The translations under genes and the position numbers were made by a program. Positions 17,601 to 25,562 of a stretch of 64,000 nt of DNA are shown piece by piece. Origin of the DNA: UBA8199 sp964507045 (GTDB taxonomy: Bacteria > Verrucomicrobiota > Verrucomicrobiia > Limisphaerales > UBA8199); assembly GCA_964507045.1 (NCBI GenBank), contig CAZDOO010000013.1:16991-80990 (forward strand). The letters are read 5' to 3'. How positions within the stretch are numbered: position 1 is the stretch's first letter; each line of letters opens with the position of its first letter. The notes beneath the pieces were generated by a model. It made no database searches. It saw nothing but the letters and a program-made list of their open reading frames with translations, and was not told where the DNA came from.

Positions 17601-17715
17601 GCACGGCATCAAACGGCGCGCCGCGCAGCGTCAATCCCAGGCACGCGACGGCGAGCGCCAGCAGCCAAGGGCGGTAACCGGGAGACAGGATACGGGAGTT
17701 CAGATTTGACTTCAT
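14608..17715 (-). CDS. Exported six-hairpin ((alpha/alpha)6) glycosidase-like protein
   Basis: A protein of about 1035 residues with a signal peptide (PWLLALAVACLGLTLRGA). ATG 17715 is preferred; a GTG at 17742 overlaps the upstream stop and would add nine residues. The N-terminal half is beta-rich (sugar-binding sandwich-like). From about residue 560 the sequence becomes helical-barrel-like with aromatic and acidic clusters: GYNQHHGWILWMLGEHYRF, LEDNNDWWTWLSTSCYTWRG and YLVEDFDQQWFGRGGFSMQ. Such patterns are typical of (alpha/alpha)6 glycosidases and lyases, with Asp/Glu candidates in LEDNND and VEDFDQQW. I cannot place it in a numbered family. It is sandwiched between a heparinase-type lyase and a propeller protein, so it probably acts on the same polysaccharide. 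Confidence 0.7.
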   Translation of the reverse strand: MKSNLNSRILSPGYRPWLLALAVACLGLTLRGAPFDAVPFGLPLPEGNGVMWEDPRELHKVVVHFAGAVPAPAQVRLEYWGSRWPEQHLPKDRQPGGGDFGWTELGNWYTYKWRAADAETRSDGNAVTFTFRPVNASEFPQVEGYPAAFRYTLKLRVVSDAPLPRMERIEAFTDSALEPRAANLAWKSARADKAGVAVFNGALESVENTSPRMSRLKLQAAANPDPNTYDRTLVTVRNGKAVFTFAVDDLKQGALFLPHLGVAVLPEGDSRDYAAVAAARKSAGGKTLYDRVAELPEQTWRAAWEGMPPKSAFLYLPLGLDSGRQRFRLDADGTVQFRSNDHYLQKRPGKETARLALEPAPVRFRFEPRLAPVYRTIEEESLPIGHTVWETNGVRISQTAFATVLNGASASSAVPAADTLAVFLARFLLTNTTSSAQAASLAMTYKSGDAVKALRLDDQGWLWLGDSVRGQVLADRAPVLAAEKFNWSWTLAPGESQTVIVKIPYLVLAGQAEQAALGALDFEQERRETAGYWRRRLDASARLITPEPMLNEFYRAQAGHLLINCEGDPADAGRRFARVGSFSYGAYGNESCMMVVDLDRRGYFKEARECLDGWLHYQGTAELPGDFSTKQGVLYGAGGIEAGGYNQHHGWILWMLGEHYRFTRDAAWLRGAAPGILAGVDWIVNETKRTANRHELERGLLPAGCLEDNNDWWTWLSTSCYTWRGLDTAAWALQQIKHPAAPRVRREADAYHATLLAHFRRASERSPVVRLRDGTAVPNFPSMVHRRGRSCGWCCETLEGSLHLLISGALDSRSQAADWILKDYEDNRYLSNQYGYLVEDFDQQWFGRGGFSMQACLLLGVEPYLYRDDIKHALRALFNAQAAQYFPDVRMNTEHALPALGDWRGDQYKSSDESNATGWLRNLFVRESGDDLLVGQAVPREWLRPGQRCGIERTGTHFGPASVLYTGGQEEITARLQGPQRNPPKEIRLRFRAPSGRPLLAVTVNGKPWKKFKGEWVQLPGDIGAATVVARYLKK

Positions 17716-17735
17716 AGCGCTAAGGGTAAGGGCCT

Positions 17736-19625
17736 TCACCACTCAGACAATGCCGACAGTTTCACCGCTGGGCCAGGCTCTTCCCCCTCTGCGGCTTTCG
17801 GCACCAATAATACGGCCACCCGGGAGTGGCTGCTGCCGGTCAGGTGAATCGCCAGCTTTCTGACCCGTTCGTTCCGGGCCTGCTCTTTAGGATGCGGCGA
17901 AGTCGCCAAAGGCTGGGCGTCCATGACCTGGAACTTTGCGCCCGCCGGTGAAAGGATTTTCGCGTCAAGCTGCGCGCCTCCTTGCTCGAGGCGGGCCGCG
18001 CGGCCATCCGGTTCAATTCGGATGCTGGCGGGCGTGTGCATGAACCACCAGAGCTCGACCGGCTTGTCCGCCTCAAGCTCGTCCTGCACCAGAACCTTGG
18101 CGCGGTCCAGCAGAGCAATGCCGCGCCAGACGCGGCGCGCATTCCGGGCGTAGGCCGGAGTCAGGTCGCCAATGGCATAGGCCCGGCCGGGCTGGGACTC
18201 GAAGCGAATGATCCTGGTGGCGGCAGTTCGGTCCTGGTCGGGTTTCTCGTCCGGGTTGATGACCAGCGTATTCTGGCCCTCGGCACGGAGCCGGTAGTAG
18301 TTCCAACGCTGGCCGCCGAAATAGCCGGGCAGGTTGTAATTGTCCGCCCCCAGGTCCATGGCCCAGCGCGCTCCCGCCGCATCGAGCACAAAGCTGCCCA
18401 GGTCGAGGTGGCTGTGGTTGGCTTTGTTGTCACCAGCTTTGAAGCCGACAAACAGCGCGTTCGGGTTCTCCCAATCGCTGCGCAGGACCGCGACCTCGGC
18501 CCCGCGGAAATACTTGTCCCGGGGCAAGCCGGCCGCCTTCGGGCTGGTCCCCGCAGGGTCAAACCAAAGCAAGTCCAGGGCGGAGGGCGCGGGGGTGGAG
18601 CGCTCAAACCAGGCGAAGACCGGCTGCTGGAACTCGCGCGCCAGCCAGAACATCTGCGACGGATGAAGCGCGTGGTCCCCCGCGTCGGCGTAGTTGAAGG
18701 TCCGGCCCAGCGGCCCACTCATGTATATGGGGAAGAGCCCGGTCTGGTTGAAGGCCCCGATGCCCGACAGGCCGAAGTCTGATCCCAGCGCGGTCTTCAA
18801 GCCCGCAAGGAGAACAACGTTGTAGGAGGTGGCGTAATTCCAATAGCCCGGCCCTTCCTTCCACGCGCCGTCAGGCGCGAACTCCGCCATCGCCAGCTGG
18901 ATGGATTCCAGGGCGTCGTGCAGGATTTCCCCCGCCAGCGCCGGCTCGGCTTCCGCCAGGGCCAGCGCGCCCATGCCGATGCCGCCGTTGCAGACCTGGT
19001 TCCAGTTATGGCGTGCTCGCGCCCACCAGTTTTGGGCGTGATACACCTTCAGGGCCGGCTTCAGACCCTTTTCCACCATTGCCTGCCGCAGCGTGGCGCG
19101 CTGCTCCGGGGTCCACTCCTCGTAAAGCCAGTCGTAACCGATCGCGAACGCATGCGTCATCTCAGCCGTGTCCAGGAAGTGCCGCGGGTTCCAGTCCTTA
19201 AAGTCCGCCGCCGCCTGCAATTCCTGCCACGCGCGGTCCGCGTAGCGCCGGTCGCCCTCCAGCCGGTACAGCAGTGCCAGGGTATAAACCCGCTGGACGA
19301 CGCGGCGGCTGGTGGCCAGCAGGCGCTTGCCATCGGGAATCTCGTAGCGCGAAGGTGCCGCCTGCATAATCTTCCCGGCCTCGGCCTGCAGGCTCTTGTG
19401 CCAGGACTGGAGTTGCGGCTCGGAGGCAATCCGCGACTTGAGTTGAGCAAAGTCTTCCCGCGTGGCGAGGAGCCGCGGATGCGGCTGGTGGAGACGGGTG
19501 AAGATGTTGGTCGCGGCCGGAATGGGGACGGCGGTTGGGACGGCTTCGGCTGCGGCCAGATTCAAGCTGGAGGCGACCAGCGCCAGGGCGCTCACCAGGC
19601 AGACAGGGCGACGCATAGTCTTCAT
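17736..19625 (-). CDS. Heparinase II/III-family polysaccharide lyase, exported
   Basis: A protein of about 629 residues. ATG 19625 gives a signal peptide (RRPVCLVSALALVASSLNLAAA). An N-terminal alginate-lyase-like helical barrel (HPRLLATREDFAQLKSRI, WWARARHNWNQVCNGGIGMG, GYWNYATSYNVV) is followed by the C-terminal heparinase II/III beta-sheet domain with NHSHLDLGSFVLDAAG and YFGGQRWNYYRLRAEGQNT. The Asn in HNWNQVCNGG, the Tyr in NYATSYNV and the His in NHSHLD match the positions of family catalytic residues. Enzymes of this superfamily cleave uronate-containing glycans (heparin, alginate, chondroitin-like) by beta-elimination; the exact substrate is not visible. It is the first gene of an apparent three-gene minus-strand operon and complements the nearby sulfatases. 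Confidence 0.9.
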   Translation of the reverse strand: MKTMRRPVCLVSALALVASSLNLAAAEAVPTAVPIPAATNIFTRLHQPHPRLLATREDFAQLKSRIASEPQLQSWHKSLQAEAGKIMQAAPSRYEIPDGKRLLATSRRVVQRVYTLALLYRLEGDRRYADRAWQELQAAADFKDWNPRHFLDTAEMTHAFAIGYDWLYEEWTPEQRATLRQAMVEKGLKPALKVYHAQNWWARARHNWNQVCNGGIGMGALALAEAEPALAGEILHDALESIQLAMAEFAPDGAWKEGPGYWNYATSYNVVLLAGLKTALGSDFGLSGIGAFNQTGLFPIYMSGPLGRTFNYADAGDHALHPSQMFWLAREFQQPVFAWFERSTPAPSALDLLWFDPAGTSPKAAGLPRDKYFRGAEVAVLRSDWENPNALFVGFKAGDNKANHSHLDLGSFVLDAAGARWAMDLGADNYNLPGYFGGQRWNYYRLRAEGQNTLVINPDEKPDQDRTAATRIIRFESQPGRAYAIGDLTPAYARNARRVWRGIALLDRAKVLVQDELEADKPVELWWFMHTPASIRIEPDGRAARLEQGGAQLDAKILSPAGAKFQVMDAQPLATSPHPKEQARNERVRKLAIHLTGSSHSRVAVLLVPKAAEGEEPGPAVKLSALSEW

Positions 19626-19763
19626 TGGCGTGAGAATGATTGATGGTTCACGCCGACAGCAAACAGCAACCGCGCCTGTGGCTAAAGCCAAAAATTCTGC
19701 CTGCGCGCCCGCTTGACCCTGGGGAGCTGGCCCCTGCCAACGTGTTTGACTCGTGAACCGCGA

Positions 19764-20150
19764 ATGAAAACGGCCCGGATGCTCCTTGCGCGGATCGGCC
19801 GCGTGTGCTTAACTGCCGGGACAAGCGTGCGATCGGAACACACATTTCGCGGGTTTGGCCGCCTGCCAGGGGCAACACTTGCTGCCTTGCTGATGTTCCT
19901 GCTCCTGGCGACCATGGCCCTCGCTGCCTGTCACGCGCTCCATCACTCCCTGCACCACGATAGCGACCATCCCGGCCATTTTTGCCTGGTCTGTTCCTTC
20001 ACCCAAGGACAAGTCAGCGCCGCGGAAGCCCTGGCCATCCCGGTTGTGCTGTTCCTCGGCTGGCTCTTCGGCAGCCTCCAGGCCAAAGCCCTCCTCCTGG
20101 CGGGCTTCGACTATCAGCTTTCCCCCAGCCGCGCCCCGCCTCGTTCCTGA
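19764..20150 (+). CDS. Small His-rich membrane protein (DUF2946-like)
   Basis: 128 residues from ATG 19764. After a basic N-terminus there is a membrane segment (LAALLMFLLLATMALAACHA), a metal-binding-looking loop HALHHSLHHDSDHPGHFCLVC with eight His and three Cys counting the ACHA Cys, and a second hydrophobic segment (ALAIPVVLFLGWLFGSL). This arrangement recalls DUF2946-type proteins found beside metal transport genes. It heads the plus-strand cluster with the outer-membrane barrel and metal ABC genes, so a role in binding or sensing zinc or a related metal is likely but unproven. Confidence 0.7.
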   Translation: MKTARMLLARIGRVCLTAGTSVRSEHTFRGFGRLPGATLAALLMFLLLATMALAACHALHHSLHHDSDHPGHFCLVCSFTQGQVSAAEALAIPVVLFLGWLFGSLQAKALLLAGFDYQLSPSRAPPRS

Positions 20151-20228
20151 TCTTCATCAGATCGGTCGGTAGTTCGTGAAGTAACCGGCGTTCCCGCTTG
20201 GGCGGGCGCCCCCGTTCAGGAGCAAAGT

Positions 20229-21794
20229 ATGAAAGCAGCCAGATTAAGCGCGCCAATGATAGGCAACCAGCATAGTAGAACCAGCAAATCCCCGGCCCGG
20301 CACCTGCCGCCCAGGCAGCCGGGGTGCCGTTATCACATTCTCGTCCTTCTTGCCTTGTTGGTCAGCAGTAGTCCGCCAATGCTGCGGGCCCAGGCAACCA
20401 ACGAAGTCGAGCAGTTGAAGCAGCAACTGCGGCAACTGCAGGAAAACTTCGAACGCACCCAGCGCGAGCAGCAGCAGCAAATCGAGTCCTTAACCCGCAA
20501 GCTGGACGACCTGACCCGGCAGCAGGCCACCGCGGCAGACAGGCAGAAGCTCGAGCAGGAGTTGGCCGCCGACCTCCAGCAGAACCCGCCCGCCTCCCCT
20601 GCCCCCGCCGCCGCGCCGGCACCCTCGCCCACCTGGTCGCCCGCGCAGCCCATCACCATCGCCCGCGCCGGCTCGGCTTACATGAATATCAGCTTCGACG
20701 TGCTCACGGACGCCGGCGGCTCCACCGCCTCCAGACCCTCGGACTTCCTCCAACTGGGCGATCACGACCCCATCAACCGCGGCTTCTCGCTGCCCAACGC
20801 GGAAATCGCCCTCGACGGCGCTGTGGACCCGTACTTCAAGGGCTTCGCCAATATCGCCCTCAAGCTCGATGAGAACGACGAGACGAGCATCGAGCTGGAG
20901 GAAGCCTACCTGCAAACCACCGCGCTGCCCGCGAACCTGCAGGCCAAAGCGGGCCAGTTCTACGCCGGGTTCGGCCGGCAGAATCCCCAGCACCCGCACC
21001 AGTGGGCATTTGTGGACGACCCGATTATTCTCACCCGTGCCTTCGGCCCGGACGGCTTGCGAAACATCGGCGCCCAGGTGTCCTGGCTCGCGCCGACGCC
21101 GTTTTACACCGAGGCATTCCTGGGCGTACTCAACCCGCAGGGCGAAACTGCCTTCAGCTTCCGGAACCCGGGCGAGGCGGATGCCTTCGGTGTGGACCGC
21201 GTTCATGGCCGCGCGACCACCGACCAGACCCTGCGCGGGCCGGGCGATCTCCTGTATGTGCCGCGGCTGGCATCGTCGTTCGACCTGACGGACCAGCAGA
21301 CGCTGCTGGTCGGGGCTTCCGCCGCCTTTGGCCCGAACGACACCGGCAGCGGCCTGCACTCGCAGGTTTACGGCCTGGATCTCTACTGGAAGTGGAAGGC
21401 CGCCAATGCGCAAGCGGGCTTTCCCTTTCTCTCCTTGCAGACCGAGGCGCTCTATCAACGCTACGAAGCGGGCGCCGATCCTTCCCAGCCCCTGCCCGCC
21501 GAGACCCTGCGCGACTGGGGCTTCTACTCGCAAGTGCTGTGGGGCTTCAAACCGCGCTGGGTCGCGGGCCTGCGCGGCGAGTATGCCAACGGCAACTCCG
21601 GCGCCTACGACGCGGATGACGTCTTCCGGGGCGAGCGGACACGCATCTCTCCGGGCCTGACGTTCTACCCCAGCGAGTTCTCCAAGCTCCGCTTGCAGTA
21701 TAATTACGACCAAGGCGCCCTGTTCGGCACCGAGCACTCCGTCTGGCTGCAGGTCGAGTTTCTGCTCGGCGCGCACGGCGCGCACAAGTTCTAA
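20229..21794 (+). CDS. Outer-membrane beta-barrel with coiled-coil N-terminus, probable metal-uptake porin
   Basis: 521 residues; the start is supported by AGGAG seven bases upstream. A long basic n-region leads to a signal peptide core (HILVLLALLVSSSPPMLRAQA). Residues ~55-115 are a charged coiled coil (EVEQLKQQLRQLQENFERT and similar), then a Pro/Ala linker and a barrel of alternating strands (ISFDVLTDAGG, AEIALDGAVDPYFKGFANI, LRLQYNYDQGALFGTEHSV) ending with VWLQVEFLLGAHGAHKF. The coiled coil may tether the barrel to peptidoglycan, as in other trimeric porins. It lies 34 bp upstream of the metal-binding protein gene, so it probably conducts the metal across the outer membrane; TonB dependence is not suggested by any TonB box or plug. 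Confidence 0.8.
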   Translation: MKAARLSAPMIGNQHSRTSKSPARHLPPRQPGCRYHILVLLALLVSSSPPMLRAQATNEVEQLKQQLRQLQENFERTQREQQQQIESLTRKLDDLTRQQATAADRQKLEQELAADLQQNPPASPAPAAAPAPSPTWSPAQPITIARAGSAYMNISFDVLTDAGGSTASRPSDFLQLGDHDPINRGFSLPNAEIALDGAVDPYFKGFANIALKLDENDETSIELEEAYLQTTALPANLQAKAGQFYAGFGRQNPQHPHQWAFVDDPIILTRAFGPDGLRNIGAQVSWLAPTPFYTEAFLGVLNPQGETAFSFRNPGEADAFGVDRVHGRATTDQTLRGPGDLLYVPRLASSFDLTDQQTLLVGASAAFGPNDTGSGLHSQVYGLDLYWKWKAANAQAGFPFLSLQTEALYQRYEAGADPSQPLPAETLRDWGFYSQVLWGFKPRWVAGLRGEYANGNSGAYDADDVFRGERTRISPGLTFYPSEFSKLRLQYNYDQGALFGTEHSVWLQVEFLLGAHGAHKF

Positions 21795-21828
21795 CGCGGG
21801 AGCGGAGCAACCGGAGTCAAATAAGAAT

Positions 21829-22746
21829 ATGAAACCAAGCCTTGGAATATTAATCGGCGCGCTGCTGGGCGCGGCCTTCGGCCAGCCGGCACACGCCAAA
21901 CTGAACATCGTCGCCACCACGCCCGACCTGGCGGCCATCGCCCGCGAGATCGGCGGCGACCGCATCGAGCTGACCACGCTCGCCAAGCCGACCGAGGACC
22001 CGCATTTCGTGGACGCCAAGCCGAGCCTCATCGTAAAGCTCAACCGTGCCGACGCGCTGATCGAAGGCGGTGCGGAGCTGGAAATGGGCTGGCTGCCGCG
22101 CCTTCTGGACGAATCCCGCAACTCCCGGCTGGCCGCCGGCGCGCCGGGCCACGTGATCTGCTCGCAAGGCGTCCCGCTGAAGGAGATTCCCGCAACGCTC
22201 GACCGGGCCAAGGGCGACATCCACGCCGCCGGCAACCCCCACTACCTCATGGACCCGGTGAATGCGAAGATCGTCGCGCAGAACATCGCCGCCGCCTTCT
22301 GCGCCCTGGACGCCAAGTCGGCGGACACCTACCAGGCCAATTTAAAGCAGTTCACGGATGCGCTCGACGCCAAGCTGAGGGAGTGGCAGAAGCAGTTCGA
22401 ACCGTTCAAAGGCCGCGAAGTGGTGACCTACCACAATTCCTGGCGCTATTTCGGCGAGCGCTTCGGCCTGAACATTGACCTGTTCCTCGAACCCAAGCCC
22501 GGCGTGCCGCCAACCCCGAGACATTTGGCGGATGTAATCCTCAAGATGAAAGCGAATAACGTCCGCGCCATCCTCGTTGACCCGTACCTGGACCGCCGAA
22601 CGGCGGAGACGGTTGCCGGGAAGACCGGTGCAACGGTGGTGGACGTGACCCAGTTCCCGGGCGGCGTCAAAGGAACCGAAGGCGGCTACATTGCGCTGCT
22701 CGATTACCTGGTCAATGCCGTAACCCGAGCCCTCGCCGCCAAGTAA
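21829..22746 (+). CDS. Metal ABC transporter substrate-binding protein (TroA/ZnuA family)
   Basis: 305 residues with a signal peptide (LGILIGALLGAAFGQPAHA). The cluster A-I fold is recognised by KLNIVATTPDLAAIAREIGG at the N-terminus and metal ligands in TEDPHFVDAKP, GNPHYLMDP and VTYHNSWRYFGERFG, with a fourth acidic ligand likely in ILVDPYLDRRT. No long His-rich loop is present, unlike many high-affinity zinc proteins, so manganese or iron cannot be excluded. It precedes the permease by 19 bp. The ATPase normally encoded in such operons is not adjacent. Confidence 0.92.
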   Translation: MKPSLGILIGALLGAAFGQPAHAKLNIVATTPDLAAIAREIGGDRIELTTLAKPTEDPHFVDAKPSLIVKLNRADALIEGGAELEMGWLPRLLDESRNSRLAAGAPGHVICSQGVPLKEIPATLDRAKGDIHAAGNPHYLMDPVNAKIVAQNIAAAFCALDAKSADTYQANLKQFTDALDAKLREWQKQFEPFKGREVVTYHNSWRYFGERFGLNIDLFLEPKPGVPPTPRHLADVILKMKANNVRAILVDPYLDRRTAETVAGKTGATVVDVTQFPGGVKGTEGGYIALLDYLVNAVTRALAAK

Positions 22747-22765
22747 CGCACCCCTTCAGCTTCCT

Positions 22766-23590
22766 ATGGAACTCCTCTCCCTGATGAAATGGCCGCTGAT
22801 CGCGACCCTGACTTTGCCGTGGCTTCTTGTTTACCTGGGGCTGCACATCGTGCGGCGAGGGGTGATCTTCGTGGACCTGGCGCTGGCGCAAACTGCCGCC
22901 TTCGGCACCTGCGTCGCCATGCTCGTCGGTTACGACATCCATGACTGGCAGAACTTCGCCTTCTCGCTGGCCTTCACGTTTGCCGGCGCGGTGGTGCTGA
23001 CCTTCACCCGTGGGCGCGACCAGCAGGTGCCGCAGGAAGCCCTGATCGGCATCGTGTATGTCGTCTCGGCGGCGGCGGCCATCCTCGCGCTAAGCAAAAG
23101 CGCGGGCGGCCACGAGGAACTCCAGCGGTCCCTGGTCGGCGAATTGCTGGTCGTGCCCCCCGCCGAGGTTATCAAGACCATCGGACTGTATATTGTCCTG
23201 GGGGCGCTGCACTTCGTGTTCCGGCAGCGGTTCCTTGCCATCTCCGCCAGCCCGGCGCAAGCCGAGGCGAGCGGCGTGAACGTGCGCTGGTGGGACTTCG
23301 TGTTTTATATGCTCTTCGGATTGGCGGTGACCAGCTTTGTGCACATCGGCGGCGTGCTGCTCGTGTTCTCATACCTCGTCGTGCCCGCCGTCTGCGCAAC
23401 CTACCTGGTGAACTCCATGCCCGCGCGGTTTGCCGTCGGCTGGATGATCGCGACGCTGGCCAGCGTGGTCAGCCTGTTTGTGACAGCCAAAGTGGACCTG
23501 CCCATCGGCGCCGCCATTGTTTGCGCGCTCGGCCTCTCGCTGGTGCTGGTGGTGCTGGGGACGCGGCTGTTGCGGAAGAAGGCGCAATGA
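22766..23590 (+). CDS. Metal ABC transporter permease (ABC-3 / ZnuB family)
   Basis: 274 residues with eight or so membrane segments typical of the ABC-3 permease family: WPLIATLTLPWLLVYLGLHIV, GVIFVDLALAQTAAFGTCVA (family signature around the first loops), a long helix pair and a final ALGLSLVLVVLGTRLLRKK. It acts with the preceding binding protein to move a divalent metal over the inner membrane. No ATP-binding subunit is found in the 64-kb window, so the ATPase must be encoded elsewhere or be shared. Confidence 0.92.
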   Translation: MELLSLMKWPLIATLTLPWLLVYLGLHIVRRGVIFVDLALAQTAAFGTCVAMLVGYDIHDWQNFAFSLAFTFAGAVVLTFTRGRDQQVPQEALIGIVYVVSAAAAILALSKSAGGHEELQRSLVGELLVVPPAEVIKTIGLYIVLGALHFVFRQRFLAISASPAQAEASGVNVRWWDFVFYMLFGLAVTSFVHIGGVLLVFSYLVVPAVCATYLVNSMPARFAVGWMIATLASVVSLFVTAKVDLPIGAAIVCALGLSLVLVVLGTRLLRKKAQ

Positions 23591-23643
23591 CCCTCGGGAA
23601 GTCCCCAGGGCGCTGATCATAGCTATAGCGCTCCGGACGAAAC

Positions 23644-23718
23644 TGGCGACCCTAACGGGACTCGAACCCGTGCCGCCGCCGTGAAAGGGCGGTGTCCTAA
23701 CCGCTAGACGATAGGGTC
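23644..23718 (-). tRNA. tRNA-Glu (anticodon TTC)
   Basis: Minus-strand cloverleaf: acceptor GACCCTA paired with TAGGGTC, D-arm around CTAGCGGTTAGG, anticodon loop CTTTCAC (anticodon at 23683-23685), T-arm ACGGG-TTCGAGT-CCCGT, G discriminator and an encoded CCA. All expected identity elements for tRNA-Glu are present. Confidence 0.97.
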
Positions 23719-24155
23719 GCGCAAGGGACATAAACTATAGCCACCCCAGGCAGGTTGTCACGCAAATAGGAAAGAAAAGTTCGGTTCAGGGCATATTCTG
23801 GCACTGCCCCCCCACCCAACATAGACGGGGAATTCGTGAATTCCTTCAGGATTGGCCGGTCCGGGCGACCCGGAATGCGGGTCCGGGTAATACCCCCTCT
23901 CCGCTGGCTCACCTCTCCGTAGCCTCACCGTCACCTCACCGTAGTACCTCTAATAGCCTATTAGAGGTACTACGGTGAGGTGACGGTGAGGAGACGGTGA
24001 GGCTACGGTGGGGTGCTGGTGCCGGGGTCAGGCCCTCGGCGGAGTGGGAGTCCGGCCGAACCTGGGGTGGGGGTGTCGAGAGACGCCCCTTTCCTCTTGC
24101 CAGTCCTGAGTTGCTTTGCGAGCGCCTCTTGCGTAGCCTAACTTGGATTTACGTT
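23719..24155. other. Intergenic region with giant hairpin, no gene seen
   Basis: Between tRNA-Glu (minus) and ilvE (plus). It holds hairpin B (23923-23991), the small palindrome GAATTC-GT-GAATTC near 23830 and the compact dyad GGGTAATACCC at 23886. Open frames that run into ilvE from here start in repeat sequence and are not credible extensions. Confidence 0.6.
23923..23991. repeat. Giant hairpin B: 34-bp perfect arms of 11-bp tandem units
   Basis: Left arm 23923-23956 and right arm 23958-23991 are perfect reverse complements around a single central base. Units are CCTCACCGTCA-like 11-mers with the core CCGTAGTACCTCT also found in hairpin A; the apical six bases differ (AATAG versus GCAA). 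Outer degenerate units continue on both sides (CCGTAG, CTACGG). Confidence 0.9.
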
Positions 24156-25028
24156 ATGAAGATCTACCTAGACGGCAAGTATTTCAGCAAGCGCGACGCC
24201 AAGATTTCGGTGTTCGATCACGGGCTGCTGTACGGGGACGGCATTTTCGAGGGAATCCGCGCCTACAATGGCCGGGTATTCATGCTTAAAGAGCACATTG
24301 ACCGGCTATTCAGCTCGGCGAAAGCCATCATGCTCAAGATTCCCCTGTCCCACCGGCAAGTCATGGCGGCGGTCGTCGAGACCTGCCGGCGGAACCGGCT
24401 GCGCGATGCCTATATCCGGCTGGTGGTGACCCGCGGGGTCGGGACCCTGGGGCTCAACCCGAACCGGTGCGAGAAGCCATCGGTGATCGTTATTGCGGGC
24501 AAGATTACCCTCTACCCGCCCAAACTGTACGAGCATGGCATGGAGATCATGACGGTGCCGACCACGCGCAACCTGCACAACGCGCTGAATCCGGCCATCA
24601 AGTCCTTGAACTACCTGAATAACATTCTGGCCAAGATCGAGGCGAACAACGTCCATTGCGAAGAGGCGATCCTGCTCAACGCGGAAGGCTACGTGGCGGA
24701 GTGCACCGGGGACAATTTGTTCATCGTGAAAGAGGGGCAACTGCTCACGCCGCCGTTGTCCGCCGGCGCTTTGTATGGAATTACGCGGCGGGTCGTGATG
24801 GACCTGGCGACTGAATCGGGCCTGAAGGTGAGCGAACCCTGTCTGACACGCTATGATCTATTCAACGCGGATGAGTGTTTCCTGACCGGGACCGCCGCCG
24901 AGCTGATACCGGTAGTCAAGATTGACGGGCGGACCATTGGCACGGGGAAGCCGGGCAAGATCACGCGAAGCCTGGTGGCGAAGTACCGTGCCTTGACGAA
25001 AGTGTCCGGCGAGCCGATATACGGTTAG
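24156..25028 (+). CDS. ilvE: Branched-chain amino acid aminotransferase (class IV)
   Basis: 290 residues from ATG 24156; longer in-frame starts translate repeat DNA. It is a fold-type IV PLP enzyme, transferring amino groups between Leu/Ile/Val and 2-oxoglutarate. Features: KIYLDGKYFSKRDAKISVFDHGLLYGDGIFEGIRAYNG-type N-terminus (seen as VFDHGLLYGDGIFEGIR), the Schiff-base Lys in NPAIKSLNYLNNILAKIEA, the PLP-phosphate-binding EGYVAECTGDNLFIV and LTGTAAELIPV. Length matches short IlvE enzymes. D-amino-acid aminotransferase is the main alternative, but the EGIRAY and SLNYLNN pattern favours IlvE. It is 15 bp upstream of mcsA. Confidence 0.92.
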   Translation: MKIYLDGKYFSKRDAKISVFDHGLLYGDGIFEGIRAYNGRVFMLKEHIDRLFSSAKAIMLKIPLSHRQVMAAVVETCRRNRLRDAYIRLVVTRGVGTLGLNPNRCEKPSVIVIAGKITLYPPKLYEHGMEIMTVPTTRNLHNALNPAIKSLNYLNNILAKIEANNVHCEEAILLNAEGYVAECTGDNLFIVKEGQLLTPPLSAGALYGITRRVVMDLATESGLKVSEPCLTRYDLFNADECFLTGTAAELIPVVKIDGRTIGTGKPGKITRSLVAKYRALTKVSGEPIYG

Positions 25029-25043
25029 TGCGTTAGTGCGTTT

Positions 25044-25562
25044 ATGCTGTGCAGCATCTGCAAAGAGAAGGAAGCCACGGTCCACTTGACCAACATCGCC
25101 GGGGACAAGATGCAGAAGGTGGACCTGTGCGAGGAGTGCGCGAAGAGCAAGGGGATGAACGACCCGGCGGGGTTTAACTTTGCAGACGAGTTGTTCGGGC
25201 TGGGGGCTTCGCAGGAGATTGAGCAAGCCGGCGGGGAGACGGGGCTGAAATGCCCGGCGTGCGGCTTTACCCAGTCGGATTTCAAGAAGGCCGGCCGGCT
25301 GGGCTGCGCCACGTGTTACCAGACCTTTGCCGAGCCGCTGGAGGGTTTGCTCAAGACGATGCACAAAGGCACGCGGCACGTGGGCAAAGTGCCCGAATCA
25401 CTGCGCCAAAGCCGTGACCAGACCGAGCGGCTCAAACAGCTCAACAAGCGGCTCGCGAAGGCCATCGCGACTGAGAACTTCGAAGAGGCGGCCGTCCTGC
25501 GGGATGAAATCAAGCAGGCCACGGCCCAGGCCCCCCAGCGGGCAGCCGGTGAGCCGCTATGA
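25044..25562 (+). CDS. mcsA: McsA, zinc-finger activator of the McsB arginine kinase
   Basis: 172 residues. Two CxxC pairs at the N-terminus (LCSICKEKEATVHL and LCEECAKSKG) and a second zinc site (KCPACGFTQSDF, GCATCYQTF) are followed by a C-terminal UVR helical hairpin (LNKRLAKAIATENFEEAAVL). This is the standard McsA layout. McsA binds and activates McsB, which phosphorylates arginines on proteins destined for ClpC. Its TGA overlaps the mcsB ATG (ATGA at 25559-25562), showing translational coupling. Confidence 0.92.
   Translation: MLCSICKEKEATVHLTNIAGDKMQKVDLCEECAKSKGMNDPAGFNFADELFGLGASQEIEQAGGETGLKCPACGFTQSDFKKAGRLGCATCYQTFAEPLEGLLKTMHKGTRHVGKVPESLRQSRDQTERLKQLNKRLAKAIATENFEEAAVLRDEIKQATAQAPQRAAGEPL

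Noticed and set aside
23880..23900. Third copy of the TACCC/GGGTA dyad (GGGTAATACCC)
   Set aside because: Half-sites are in the opposite order with a one-base spacer and flanks do not match the 23-bp element, so it is not counted as a copy.
23997..24155. N-terminal extension of ilvE
   Set aside because: The added residues are translated hairpin repeat DNA and the IlvE homology begins at ATG 24156.
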